A stretch of 64,000 bases of DNA from an uncultured Flavobacteriaceae bacterium (lineage in GTDB: Bacteria; Bacteroidota; Bacteroidia; Flavobacteriales; Flavobacteriaceae). Made by a program: the position numbers and the translations under genes. The stretch spans positions 34,555 to 98,554 of the forward strand of contig CANLWN010000008.1 of assembly GCA_947494825.1 (NCBI GenBank), in the 5' to 3' direction. Positions within the stretch are counted from its first letter, which is position 1, and the number at the start of each line of letters is the position of its first letter. This document shows, piece after piece, positions 18,884-27,146 of the stretch. The notes under the pieces are model-generated. The model ran no database searches, was not told the origin of the DNA, and was given only the letters and a program-made list of their open reading frames with translations.

Positions 18884-19765
18884 ATGAAATTTTTGATCCC
18901 CACACTGTTTTTTGTTCTCTGCAGCACGGTACTCCTTGGGCAGACCTCCTTGCGGTACCAACTTAATACCGGCGACGTTTTTACCATAAAACAGGATGCA
19001 GAGCAAATCATTACCCAGGAATTGGACGGGGCCGCCCATGAAATTACAAATCAGATCAGCGGCATCCTCGAATTTAAGGTAATCGGTGAAAAAGAAGAGA
19101 CTTATCTTATAGAACTTACCTTTAGGGATTTAAACCTGAGGATGAGCTCTAGCATACAGGGGTTGTTGATGAATGTCAACGCCAAGGAAATTGTGGAGGG
19201 CGACATGCAATCCAAGGTTTTTAACAGCCTATTGAACACCCCGGTGCAACTCTCTTTGGCAAAAACAGGGGATATCCTGGCCGTACAGGGCGGGGATAGC
19301 TTAGTCACCAAGATGGCGCAAGCCTCTGGCCTGGAGGACGAATTCTCCTTGAACCTTTGGAAAAGGTCCCTGTCCAAGGATTTTGGTTCTGAAGCCCTTT
19401 CCAATAGCTATAAACAAATGACCTTTATTTATCCGGTTGCGGAACAAAAGATCGGGAACAGTTGGGAGAACGAATATGCGGGCAAGCTCAGCGCGAAAAA
19501 TACGTGGACGTTGGACGAGGTAACCACAGAAAATGCGAGCATCAGTGGCATCTCCCAGATCATTATGGATGTGAAGGAGCCCGCAACGACCATGAAACTC
19601 TCCGGGACCCAGCAAACCAAGATCATCACTGTTTTGGCCAGTGGGTTTATAAAGTCCATGCAGGTGGAAGGGCTGGCCAAGGGTGTCTCCACCGTGGCAC
19701 AAATGGGCGATCAGGAAATACCTACCACCATAAAATCAAAAATAACCTACGAGTTAATCCAATAG
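18884..19765 (+). CDS. Secreted protein of unknown function (possibly DUF6263)
   Basis: A 293-residue protein with a Sec signal peptide (MKFLIPTLFFVLCSTVLLGQ) and a beta-rich mature part without catalytic motifs. The start at 18884 is chosen because it begins the signal peptide and follows a promoter box. The pattern LRYQLNTGDVFTIKQDAEQ...ITNQISGILEFKV resembles proteins I know as DUF6263; that assignment is from memory. The next gene starts 4 bp after its stop. Confidence 0.75.
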   Translation: MKFLIPTLFFVLCSTVLLGQTSLRYQLNTGDVFTIKQDAEQIITQELDGAAHEITNQISGILEFKVIGEKEETYLIELTFRDLNLRMSSSIQGLLMNVNAKEIVEGDMQSKVFNSLLNTPVQLSLAKTGDILAVQGGDSLVTKMAQASGLEDEFSLNLWKRSLSKDFGSEALSNSYKQMTFIYPVAEQKIGNSWENEYAGKLSAKNTWTLDEVTTENASISGISQIIMDVKEPATTMKLSGTQQTKIITVLASGFIKSMQVEGLAKGVSTVAQMGDQEIPTTIKSKITYELIQ

Positions 19766-19769
19766 CAAC

Positions 19770-20285
19770 ATGTTCAATAAAAATATTAAACTGGTCATTG
19801 CAGCCTTGATCATTGCCTATTCAGGCTATCAATTTGTAGAGGGAAACATTGGCAATGGCATTTTCCTAATTCTGCTTTCCCTAATTTTCATCTTCCTTTA
19901 TTTCAGGAACGAAATGATTCTCCTGGCATTTCTTCGCATGCGCAAACAGGATTTGGAAGGCACCCAGAAATGGTTGGACAGAATCAAAAAGCCAGAGGCG
20001 GCCCTAACGACCAAGCAGCAGGGATATTACAATTACCTCCACGGTATCATCTTTTCCCAGAAGAACCTTACCCAAGCGGAGAAGTACTTTAAAAAAGCGC
20101 TGAAATTGGGATTGACCATGGATTATGACGTGGCCATGGCGAAATTAAGCTTGGCCGGCATTGCGATGCAAAAACGGAGAAAGCGGGAAGCCACTACGCT
20201 GCTACAGGAGGCCAAAAAATTGGACAAGAACAACATGCTTACCGAACAAATAAAGATGATGCAACAGCAGATGAAAAAAATCTGA
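19770..20285 (+). CDS. Membrane-anchored TPR-like protein
   Basis: A 171-residue protein with two N-terminal membrane helices (about 7-22 and 28-45). A helical cytosolic part with tetratricopeptide-like repeats follows: YYNYLHGIIFSQKNLTQAEKYFKKALKLG and a second degenerate unit ending in a Gln-rich QMMQQQMKK-like helix. It overlaps nothing but is tightly spaced after the secreted protein, so the two are probably one transcript. It is likely a protein-interaction scaffold; the partner is unknown. Confidence 0.75.
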   Translation: MFNKNIKLVIAALIIAYSGYQFVEGNIGNGIFLILLSLIFIFLYFRNEMILLAFLRMRKQDLEGTQKWLDRIKKPEAALTTKQQGYYNYLHGIIFSQKNLTQAEKYFKKALKLGLTMDYDVAMAKLSLAGIAMQKRRKREATTLLQEAKKLDKNNMLTEQIKMMQQQMKKI

Positions 20286-20297
20286 GGTGGTCTTTCG

Positions 20298-21242
20298 TTA
20301 TTTGGACAATTTGTAGTACCCCTTGTTAGGGATTTCAATGATGTATTTCTTTCCGGAACTGTTGTTCAAATGAGGCTCACGGAGCCAAGGATTATGCCTT
20401 TTTAGGATCTTATAGTTGATTTCGTATTGTTGGGCAAAATCGGCAAAATTAAATACCGGTTCATCTACCTCTACCCTAAAGGTGGGTATGGCATTATACA
20501 TGTCTTCCTTGCCAATATCAAAACCGTATTTTTCAGGATTCGATAGGATTTCCTTAATGGCCAATATTCGAAAAACGTAACGTCCGGTCTCCTCGCCCAG
20601 GAGCAGATCGTAATAATCTTCCGCCTTTTGAATGCCCATAAATTTGTTTATAGCGCCCGGGCCGGCATTATAAGCGGCGGCGGTTAGTGTCCAACTGCCA
20701 TATTTTTTCTTATATCTTTTTATATAGTTGCAGGCTACTTCGGTAGCCTTGGCAATATGGTAGCGTTCATCTACATTGGAGTTGATTTCCAAGCCGTATT
20801 CCCGGCCTGTGGCTTTCATTATTTGCCAAAAGCCGGTGGCACCTGCCGGTGAAACAACTTGCTGTAAGCCGCTTTCCGCAACCGCAAGATATTTAAAATC
20901 CTCGGGGACACCGTTCTTTGCCAAAATGGGTTCTATGATAGGGAAATATTTATTGGCACGTTTCATCAAGAGTAGCGCATTGGACTGCCAATAGGTGTTC
21001 ACCAAAAACTCCCGGTCTACCCGTTCCATAATCTCCGGGTCTTCCACAGGAACGGCCTCTCCGGCAAAATTCAGGTCTTCGGGAATATCGATTGCAGAAA
21101 TTCTATATCCGTTAGTATCGGCCTGGGTGTCTTTTTCCGTGGGAGGGTTAGCTTCAAAGGCCTTGTGCTGTACGGCAAAAATTAAGGACCCGACAACAAA
21201 AACCACCCCCAAAACCATCAAAACATTCTTCAAAAACTTCAT
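20298..21242 (-). CDS. Lytic transglycosylase (MltD/SLT family)
   Basis: Cleaves the peptidoglycan glycan strand. The start is set at 21242 (MKFLKNVLMVLGVVF), giving a signal anchor; an in-frame ATG 24 bp upstream adds nothing recognisable. The SLT domain covers about 95-245. The catalytic Glu123 is in AVAESGL, followed by GATGFWQIM and the AAYNAGPGAI signature. The C-terminal 60 residues look like a single degenerate LysM unit (FNFADFAQQYEINYKILKRHNPWL). Length is 314 residues. Confidence 0.9.
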   Translation of the reverse strand: MKFLKNVLMVLGVVFVVGSLIFAVQHKAFEANPPTEKDTQADTNGYRISAIDIPEDLNFAGEAVPVEDPEIMERVDREFLVNTYWQSNALLLMKRANKYFPIIEPILAKNGVPEDFKYLAVAESGLQQVVSPAGATGFWQIMKATGREYGLEINSNVDERYHIAKATEVACNYIKRYKKKYGSWTLTAAAYNAGPGAINKFMGIQKAEDYYDLLLGEETGRYVFRILAIKEILSNPEKYGFDIGKEDMYNAIPTFRVEVDEPVFNFADFAQQYEINYKILKRHNPWLREPHLNNSSGKKYIIEIPNKGYYKLSK

Positions 21243-21286
21243 AACACGTATTTTTTCGTTACCCAAAGGTATAAAATAGAACTCCC

Positions 21287-21949
21287 TTATTCCAAAATAA
21301 TTGTTGGCAGGTGTTCATTGAACCATTTAAATCGGTGAATGATCATGGTATGGGTGCCATTTTTGACAATCGTGCATTTTTTTATATGGGACAAAGGGAA
21401 TACCGCATCCTTTTCCCCGTGGATGTGGATCAGGCCAGGAAGCTGTTCGGACTGTTTCCAATTTACAATCTGATCAATGGCCCAATCAATATAATACTTG
21501 TCACGAATGGATAGATATTGCTCGTACAGTTCCAGGCGCTTGGTGACGGTTTCCCCAAAGGCGTATTTCGCCAAAAGCTCCACGTTGTTCACCAATCCCG
21601 TTGGCAACAGTTTGTGGATTTTGGTGTATTTGGCAAAGATCATCCGTTTGGGAAGTTCGGAACTGTGCTTCACACTGGAGACAATAATTACTTTTCTGGT
21701 TGGGATATGTTTGGCCATCTCCTGCACAAGCATGCCCCCAAATGAAACGCCCACAAGAACAGGATTTGGATGTTTCACCGCTTTGCACATCGCTAAGGCG
21801 TAGGCTTCCAAGCTCATACCCTTATGGGGAACGAACCAATTGAGCAGGTGTTGCTGGAACCTTTCCGGAGGTAGCGCAATGTTGCCAAAAATGGAGGAAT
21901 TGGCCGCCATGCCAGGCATAAAGTAGACATGTATTTTGTCGCTGGTCAT
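21287..21949 (-). CDS. Alpha/beta hydrolase
   Basis: A 220-residue compact hydrolase. The nucleophile elbow is GVSFGG with Ser69, the oxyanion region is FMPGMAANSSIF, and a C-terminal HxM segment (GTHTMIIHRF) supplies the likely catalytic His. There is no signal peptide. The sequence resembles small esterases, but the substrate cannot be told. It is upstream of the transglycosylase on the same strand with a 44-bp gap. Confidence 0.85.
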   Translation of the reverse strand: MTSDKIHVYFMPGMAANSSIFGNIALPPERFQQHLLNWFVPHKGMSLEAYALAMCKAVKHPNPVLVGVSFGGMLVQEMAKHIPTRKVIIVSSVKHSSELPKRMIFAKYTKIHKLLPTGLVNNVELLAKYAFGETVTKRLELYEQYLSIRDKYYIDWAIDQIVNWKQSEQLPGLIHIHGEKDAVFPLSHIKKCTIVKNGTHTMIIHRFKWFNEHLPTIILE

Positions 21950-21995
21950 GTGCTGTTAACGCTATAAAAATCTAGGAAAATAGCTTTTTTTTTGT

Positions 21996-22003
21996 TACCT
22001 TTG
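21996..22003 (+). promoter_or_regulatory. -7 box upstream of the small acetyltransferase gene
   Basis: TACCTTTG fits TAnnTTTG. It lies about 116 bp before the ATG at 22120, which would leave a long 5' leader. Confidence 0.45.
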
Positions 22004-22119
22004 CTGTCCTGATTCAAATTTAACCTCAATTTAAGAATAATACAAACCAACTAAGGCTTTAGATTACGATTCGAGAGCGTTGTGATCGCCAAACCTAATC
22101 AATTTTAAAATCAAACTAT

Positions 22120-22413
22120 ATGAATGAAGTAGAAATTAAGGACAATAGTTTCTTGCGCCAATTTGAAACTAGGGTTGATGGACATTTAGCTAAGATTGAG
22201 TATTCTTCCCAGGAGCGCAAGGTCTTTTTGACCAAGCTGGTCATTCCGGAAGAAATCACCGACGAAAGTTTCAAAGAGGACTTTATCAAAGGGGTACTTC
22301 ACCAGATTCAAGAGAAAAACCTACGGGTTGTTCCAACCAGCCCCCAGATAGCTGGTTTTTTGAGAAAGAACCGACAGTATAAGGAAATGCTTCCGGTCGG
22401 AATCCGAATCTAA
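22120..22413 (+). CDS. Small GNAT-related protein (YidJ/Gcn5-like, PF14542 type)
   Basis: A 97-residue single-domain protein of the minimal GCN5-related N-acetyltransferase group. It shows the expected order: a beta hairpin (HLAKIEYSSQERKVFLTKLVIPEE), a helix (FKEDFIKGVLHQIQEKNLRVVPTSPQIAGFLRKNRQY) and a short end. The family binds acetyl-CoA; the substrate is unknown. It is monocistronic, with its own terminator directly after the stop. Confidence 0.85.
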   Translation: MNEVEIKDNSFLRQFETRVDGHLAKIEYSSQERKVFLTKLVIPEEITDESFKEDFIKGVLHQIQEKNLRVVPTSPQIAGFLRKNRQYKEMLPVGIRI

Positions 22414-22420
22414 CGATCTT

Positions 22421-22446
22421 CAACCTCTCCTTCGAGAGGTTTTTTT
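22421..22446 (+). terminator. Intrinsic terminator after the GNAT-related gene
   Basis: aacctct and agaggtt form a stem closed by a ccttcg loop, followed by seven T residues. The T run overlaps the stop of the convergent mtaB gene. Confidence 0.9.
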
Positions 22447-23773
22447 ATGCCTTGACGGCTTCGGCCATCCATTGAAATCGCACTACTCCATCTTCCCCAA
22501 TCTCGCTTAGCTGCACCTTGTGCAGTGTATTCACAAGCTTGGGGTCCCATGGAGCCTTTACCTTTATGTAGTTTTCCGTAAAGCCATGGATGTACCCTTC
22601 CTTGTTTTCTCCCTCAAAAAGTACGGTCCGTTCGCTACCCAATTGACCCTCGTAGAAAGCCCTACGTTTTTTTGCGGATAGCCCTCGCAGCATCCTGCTG
22701 CGTTTGCTCCTAATATTTTTGGGTACAGCTCCTGGCATGGAAGTGGCCAGGGTATTGTCCCGTTCAGAATAGGTAAAGACATGCAAATAGGAAACATCCA
22801 ATTCCTGAAGAAAGTGATAGGTTTCCAAAAAATGTGCTTCCGTCTCGCCCGGGAAACCTACAATGACATCCACCCCGATACAGGCATGGGGCATGGTCTG
22901 TTTTATATGGTGTACCCTATCTACGTACAGATCTTTCCGATAACGTCTTCGCATAAGTCCAAGTACGGTATCGCTACCACTTTGTAGGGGAATATGAAAG
23001 TGGGGCACAAATGTTTTGCTGCCCGCAACAAAATCTATGGTTTCGTTCTTTAGCAAATTGGGCTCTATGGAAGAAATTCGTAGGCGGTGTATCCCCTGGA
23101 CCTGATCAAGCGCCCTGACCAAATCCAAAAAGGTGTGCTCGTGCTTTTTGTTCCCAAACTCCCCTTTTCCGTAATCGCCTATGTTGACCCCAGTAAGTAC
23201 TATTTCCTTGATGTCCTGTGCCGCGATCTGCGCTGCATTTTCCAACACATTCGATAATGTGTCGCTGCGTGATATTCCCCTAGCAAGGGGAATTGTACAA
23301 TAGGTACACTTATAGTCACATCCGTCCTGTACCTTTAAAAAAGCCCGGGTGCGATCACCGATGGCATAACTGCCCACATAAAAATCGGCTTCTTCTATTT
23401 CACAGGAATGTACCTCCCCAAAATCGTTCTTGGAAAGGTCGTTGATATAATCGGTAATCTTGAATTTTTCCGTCGCCCCCAAGACCAGATCTACTCCGCC
23501 CACGGCCGCAAGTTCCTCCGGTTTTAACTGGGCATAACATCCTATAGCGGCCACAAAAGCCTTTGGATTGGACTTCTGCGCCTGCTTTACGACAGTCTTA
23601 AAACGTTTATCGGCATTTTCGGTCACCGAACAGGTGTTGATCACATACATGTCGGCCGGTTCGGAGAACGGCACACGTTCAAACCCCTCTTCCGTAAACC
23701 CTCTGGCAATGGTAGAGGTTTCCGAGAAGTTCAGCTTACATCCCAACGTGTAAAATGCGACCTTTTTTTTCAT
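22445..23773 (-). CDS. mtaB: tRNA t6A37 methylthiotransferase MtaB
   Basis: Radical-SAM enzyme that converts t6A to ms2t6A at position 37 of ANN-decoding tRNAs. The start at 23773 (MKKKVAFYTLGCKLN) gives 442 residues. The N-terminal MTTase domain holds cluster ligands Cys12, Cys48 and Cys79; the radical-SAM triad is Cys152-Cys156-Cys159 in CDYKCTYC; a TRAM-like end runs from about 375. The subtype is MtaB rather than MiaB because of the GCKLNFSET opening. Confidence 0.94.
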   Translation of the reverse strand: MKKKVAFYTLGCKLNFSETSTIARGFTEEGFERVPFSEPADMYVINTCSVTENADKRFKTVVKQAQKSNPKAFVAAIGCYAQLKPEELAAVGGVDLVLGATEKFKITDYINDLSKNDFGEVHSCEIEEADFYVGSYAIGDRTRAFLKVQDGCDYKCTYCTIPLARGISRSDTLSNVLENAAQIAAQDIKEIVLTGVNIGDYGKGEFGNKKHEHTFLDLVRALDQVQGIHRLRISSIEPNLLKNETIDFVAGSKTFVPHFHIPLQSGSDTVLGLMRRRYRKDLYVDRVHHIKQTMPHACIGVDVIVGFPGETEAHFLETYHFLQELDVSYLHVFTYSERDNTLATSMPGAVPKNIRSKRSRMLRGLSAKKRRAFYEGQLGSERTVLFEGENKEGYIHGFTENYIKVKAPWDPKLVNTLHKVQLSEIGEDGVVRFQWMAEAVKA

Positions 23774-23803
23774 CTCAATTCGGTAATCCTGTTTTTGGGA
23801 CTG

Positions 23804-23811
23804 CAAATATA
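23804..23811 (-). promoter_or_regulatory. -7 box of mtaB
   Basis: TATATTTG on the minus strand lies 31 bp before the mtaB ATG at 23773 and agrees with that start. Confidence 0.55.
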
Positions 23812-23882
23812 CCAACTTATGGTGGAAGTATAAAGTGTGCAGTGTTTACGGGCTAGCGACCATCGAGCAGCTCCAGGGAAAA

Positions 23883-25058
23883 CTACTCGTTCCGCCATTT
23901 TTTGGACGTTTCAAAGACGTGCTCAAGAATCGCAGCCTCCTTGTCATCGAATACCACATTGCGGCGTGCCATCATTACCTCGGCGGCCTCAAAAGCTTTT
24001 TTGGTGGAATAGGTAGAAAAACCCGATGCCCCACCCCAACTAAAACTGGGGATAAAATTCCGGGGAAAGCCAGGGACGTATACATTGACATTGACTCCGA
24101 TTACCGTTCCCGTATTGAACATCGTATTGATGGCCGTTTTACTGTGGTCGCCCATCATAAGGCCACAGAACTGTAGTCCGGTATGATCAAACTTCTCGGT
24201 TTCGTAATTCCATAGGCGTACCTTGGCATAGTTGTTTTTAAGGTTGGAATTGTTGGAATCGGCGCCAATATTGCACCATTCCCCCAACACCGAATTCCCC
24301 AGATATCCGTCATGGCCCTTGCTGGAATATCCAAAGATGACCGAATTATTGATCTCCCCACAGACTTTTCCATAGGGGCCCACTGTGGTTGGCCCATAAA
24401 TCTTGGCGCCCATTTTGACGACAGCATTTTCACAAAGTGCAAAACCTCCCCTGATCATATTGCCCTCCATGACCAAGGTGTTCCGTCCCAAGTAGATAGG
24501 TCCTTCGGAGGCATTTAAAATACTGTATTCCACCTCGGCTCCCTCCTCAAGAAAAATTTGGTCTGGCCGGATCAACTTATTGGTTTTGGAAATTGGAGCA
24601 CTTTTTCGGCCCCGGGTAATCAGATCAAAATCGGCTTTTATGGCCTCCCCATTTTTGGAAAAGATATCCCAGGTGTGCTGCAGGCGAAATACCTCTTCCT
24701 TGAAGGTGATGGTATGGTTATCCGAATAATCGGTTTTCACCTCGGCCTTCCGGGCATAACAGGCAACCAGTGTTCCCTCATGAAAAATGGCCTCGTTCTC
24801 CTTTAACTGTTTCACCTGTGCTACCAAAGCCTCAGTAGGTAAATAGGACGCATTGATCAAGACATTTTCCTCCTTTTCCACAAGGGGGTATTTAGCGGAA
24901 AGATAGTCCTCGGTGAGGGTGCTTGTTTTCAATTGAAGATGGTTTTCCCACTTCTCCCGGATGGTCAATATTCCAATTCTAATATCCGCTACCGGTCGGG
25001 TATAGGTAAAAGGTAGAAGTGCCTTGCGCACGCTTCCATCAAATAGAATATAGTTCAT
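23883..25058 (-). CDS. GlmU-like putative sugar nucleotidyltransferase
   Basis: A 391-residue two-domain protein. The N-terminal half (MNYILFDGSVRKALLPFTYTRPVADIRIG) resembles a degenerate nucleotidyltransferase: the canonical GxGTR-like glycine loop is not seen. The C-terminal half is a left-handed beta-helix with hexapeptide repeats (GPIYLGRNTLVMEGNMIRGG, GAKIYGPTTVGPYGKVCGEI), as in acyltransferases. Proteins of this kind are common in Bacteroidota and are called the GlmU family, but activity is not established. It is downstream of rpmE2 across a terminator. Confidence 0.82.
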   Translation of the reverse strand: MNYILFDGSVRKALLPFTYTRPVADIRIGILTIREKWENHLQLKTSTLTEDYLSAKYPLVEKEENVLINASYLPTEALVAQVKQLKENEAIFHEGTLVACYARKAEVKTDYSDNHTITFKEEVFRLQHTWDIFSKNGEAIKADFDLITRGRKSAPISKTNKLIRPDQIFLEEGAEVEYSILNASEGPIYLGRNTLVMEGNMIRGGFALCENAVVKMGAKIYGPTTVGPYGKVCGEINNSVIFGYSSKGHDGYLGNSVLGEWCNIGADSNNSNLKNNYAKVRLWNYETEKFDHTGLQFCGLMMGDHSKTAINTMFNTGTVIGVNVNVYVPGFPRNFIPSFSWGGASGFSTYSTKKAFEAAEVMMARRNVVFDDKEAAILEHVFETSKKWRNE

Positions 25059-25082
25059 GGTCGGATTTTGAATAAAATTAAA

Positions 25083-25122
25083 AAAATAACGCCCTCGATG
25101 ATCATCGAGGGCGTTATTTTAT
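25083..25122. terminator. Strong bidirectional terminator hairpin after rpmE2
   Basis: The sequence aataacgccctcgatgat (25085-25102) and its exact reverse complement (25101-25118) form a long perfect stem, flanked by A and T runs on either side. It follows rpmE2 on the minus strand. Confidence 0.9.
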
Positions 25123-25137
25123 CGAAGCATATAATTA

Positions 25138-25410
25138 TTATTCTTCCTCTGTTTTGGTATCCTTGGCAAATTTCTTGTATTTGCTCTTAAACTTATCGAT
25201 ACGTCCTGCAGTATCTACCAATTTAGCCTTACCGGTGTAGTAAGGGTGAGAGGTTCTGGAAATTTCCAATTTAACCAAAGGATATTCCACACCATCTACC
25301 TCCAAGGTCTCCTTGGTATTCGCTGTGGACTTTGTTATAAAAACATCGTCGTTGGACATATCCTTAAATGCCACCAATCTATAATTCTCTGGGTGTATGC
25401 CTTTTCTCAT
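25138..25410 (-). CDS. rpmE2: 50S ribosomal protein L31, type B
   Basis: A 90-residue ribosomal protein starting [19 protein letters not shown]. It has the conserved [12 protein letters not shown] and the type B length. It contains no cysteine, so it is the zinc-independent (C-minus) form. It is monocistronic. Confidence 0.96.
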   Translation of the reverse strand: MRKGIHPENYRLVAFKDMSNDDVFITKSTANTKETLEVDGVEYPLVKLEISRTSHPYYTGKAKLVDTAGRIDKFKSKYKKFAKDTKTEEE

Positions 25411-25578
25411 CTTGGAAAACTTTTTCTTTTCTAAATTTTTAGCCGTGCAAATTTACGGTTTTTTCTTTAATGAACAATTTAATTGCCAAAAAATAGAAAT
25501 AAAAAATAACGGTTTTCATTGTAACAAAACCCTGCATCTTGTAACTAATGAAACAAACAACCTTAAAACCCTTGTAAA

Positions 25579-26106
25579 ATGGAAGAAAATCAACCAAAAA
25601 CCGGAAAGTATGCCATGACCTTTGGGCTTATACTGGGCGCGGTCAATGTCGTCTTCGGGCTAATGCTGTTCGCCTTGGATATGCACTATCAGGGCGGTAT
25701 CCCCATCTTTGTGGTGAGCGTTTTGTTAATGCTTACCCTCATCATTATTGGCATGGTTCAGTTTAAAAAAGCCAATAACGGACTTATGTCCTTTGGACAA
25801 GGCCTAAAAATCGGGGTAGGTATCTGTCTGATAGGCGGTATCGTTGGGATTATTTTTAATCTGTTGATCACCAATGTGTTGGATCCCGATACCGTGCAAA
25901 AGGCCCTGGAATACCAGAAGGGCCAGCTCATGGAGAGCGGGAAACTCACTTCGGACCAAATTGAGGCCCAATTGGATGGGCAAAAGCAGTTCTCCACACC
26001 CTTTTGGCAAGTTACCTTTGGTCTGCTTTTCAGCGTAATCTTCGGATTCCTATTGTCCCTAATTCCAGCATTGGTAATCAAAAAAAAGGACGAAACTCTT
26101 AAGTAA
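25579..26106 (+). CDS. DUF4199 family membrane protein
   Basis: A 175-residue inner-membrane protein with four helices (about 12-32, 40-60, 75-97 and 143-165). A hydrophilic segment between helices three and four (about 100-140) is rich in Gln. This arrangement, and the GLKIGVGICLIGGIVGIIF region, fit DUF4199, a family widespread in Bacteroidota. In this phylum DUF4199 genes often precede a GT2 glycosyltransferase gene, as here. Confidence 0.82.
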   Translation: MEENQPKTGKYAMTFGLILGAVNVVFGLMLFALDMHYQGGIPIFVVSVLLMLTLIIIGMVQFKKANNGLMSFGQGLKIGVGICLIGGIVGIIFNLLITNVLDPDTVQKALEYQKGQLMESGKLTSDQIEAQLDGQKQFSTPFWQVTFGLLFSVIFGFLLSLIPALVIKKKDETLK

Positions 26107-26110
26107 TTTG

Positions 26111-26118
26111 TACTTTTG
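26111..26118 (+). promoter_or_regulatory. -7 box before the glycosyltransferase gene
   Basis: TACTTTTG lies 24 bp upstream of the ATG at 26142. No -33 element is obvious. Confidence 0.45.
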
Positions 26119-26141
26119 GGTAGATTTCTCAGAAGTATTCA

Positions 26142-27116
26142 ATGAATTTATCCATAGTAATTCCTTTACTGAACGAAGAAGAATCGCTTAAAGAACTACA
26201 TGATTGGATTGTACAGGTGATGCAATCCAATCATTTTTTATACGAGATTCTTTTTATCGATGACGGGAGCACGGACGACTCATGGGAGGTTGTTTCACAA
26301 CTTTCCCGGGAAAACCCAAATGTAAAGGGAATTCGTTTTCTGAAAAACTTTGGAAAATCGCAAGCCCTGCATGCCGGTTTTAAGGCAGCCACCGGCGAAG
26401 TAGTCGTGACCATGGACGCCGACCTACAGGACAACCCTGAGGAAATTCCGGCGCTTTACGCGCTGATAACCGAAGAAAGGTTCGACCTGATTTCCGGATG
26501 GAAAAAGAAGCGCTATGATGCCATAATCACTAAAAATATCCCCTCAAAGCTGTTCAATTGGGCAGCGAGGAAAACCTCGGGGGTCAAGTTGCATGATTTT
26601 AATTGTGGGTTAAAGGCCTATCGAAAGCAGGTAATCAAGACCATTGAAGTTTCTGGTGAAATGCACCGTTATATTCCCGTTTTGGTAAAAAGTGCAGGGT
26701 TCACAAAAATTGACGAGAAAGTGGTACAGCATCAGGCGAGAAAATACGGCAAAACCAAATTTGGTATGGAGCGATTTATCAACGGTTTTTTGGACCTCAT
26801 CACCATCTGGTTCGTTTCCAAATTTGGAAGGCGCCCTATGCACCTCTTTGGGGCCCTTGGAGTAGTCATGTCGCTCATTGGCTTTGGCTTTGCCCTTTAT
26901 TTGGGTATAGACAAACTCTTCTTAAATCCTACCGGGCGTTTGATCACAGACCGGCCGCAATTCTTTATTTCACTTACGGCCATGATCATGGGAACGCAGC
27001 TTTTTTTAGCCGGTTTTTTGGGCGAGATCATGGTGCGTTCCAGAAAAGACCAAAAGCGGTATGAAATTTCAGAAGAAATAAACCTCAGGGCAAGTGAAAA
27101 ACAATATTCTTCGTAA
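26142..27116 (+). CDS. Family 2 glycosyltransferase, polyprenyl-phosphate type
   Basis: A 324-residue membrane-associated GT2 enzyme. The nucleotide-sugar domain has VIPLLNEEESL, DDGSTDDSW and the metal-binding MDADLQDNPEE. A membrane-facing part and two C-terminal helices (about 232-255 and 268-292) follow. This is the architecture of dolichol/undecaprenyl-phosphate sugar transferases such as DPM1, ArnC and GtrB. The sugar is unknown. A phosphosugar mutase and a lipid-exporter-like ABC protein follow, which suggests a role in envelope glycolipids. Confidence 0.88.
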   Translation: MNLSIVIPLLNEEESLKELHDWIVQVMQSNHFLYEILFIDDGSTDDSWEVVSQLSRENPNVKGIRFLKNFGKSQALHAGFKAATGEVVVTMDADLQDNPEEIPALYALITEERFDLISGWKKKRYDAIITKNIPSKLFNWAARKTSGVKLHDFNCGLKAYRKQVIKTIEVSGEMHRYIPVLVKSAGFTKIDEKVVQHQARKYGKTKFGMERFINGFLDLITIWFVSKFGRRPMHLFGALGVVMSLIGFGFALYLGIDKLFLNPTGRLITDRPQFFISLTAMIMGTQLFLAGFLGEIMVRSRKDQKRYEISEEINLRASEKQYSS

Positions 27117-27121
27117 TTTTG
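27114..27121 (+). promoter_or_regulatory. -7 box overlapping the glycosyltransferase stop
   Basis: TAATTTTG overlaps the stop codon and lies 25 bp before the mutase ATG, so the mutase and ABC genes may have their own promoter. Confidence 0.4.
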
Positions 27122-27146
27122 GCCCAAAGCTAATCCTCTTCCCACT

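Noticed and set aside
25083..25122. Possible operator, given its perfect symmetry
   Set aside because: The A and T runs on both sides and the position after rpmE2 fit a terminator better.
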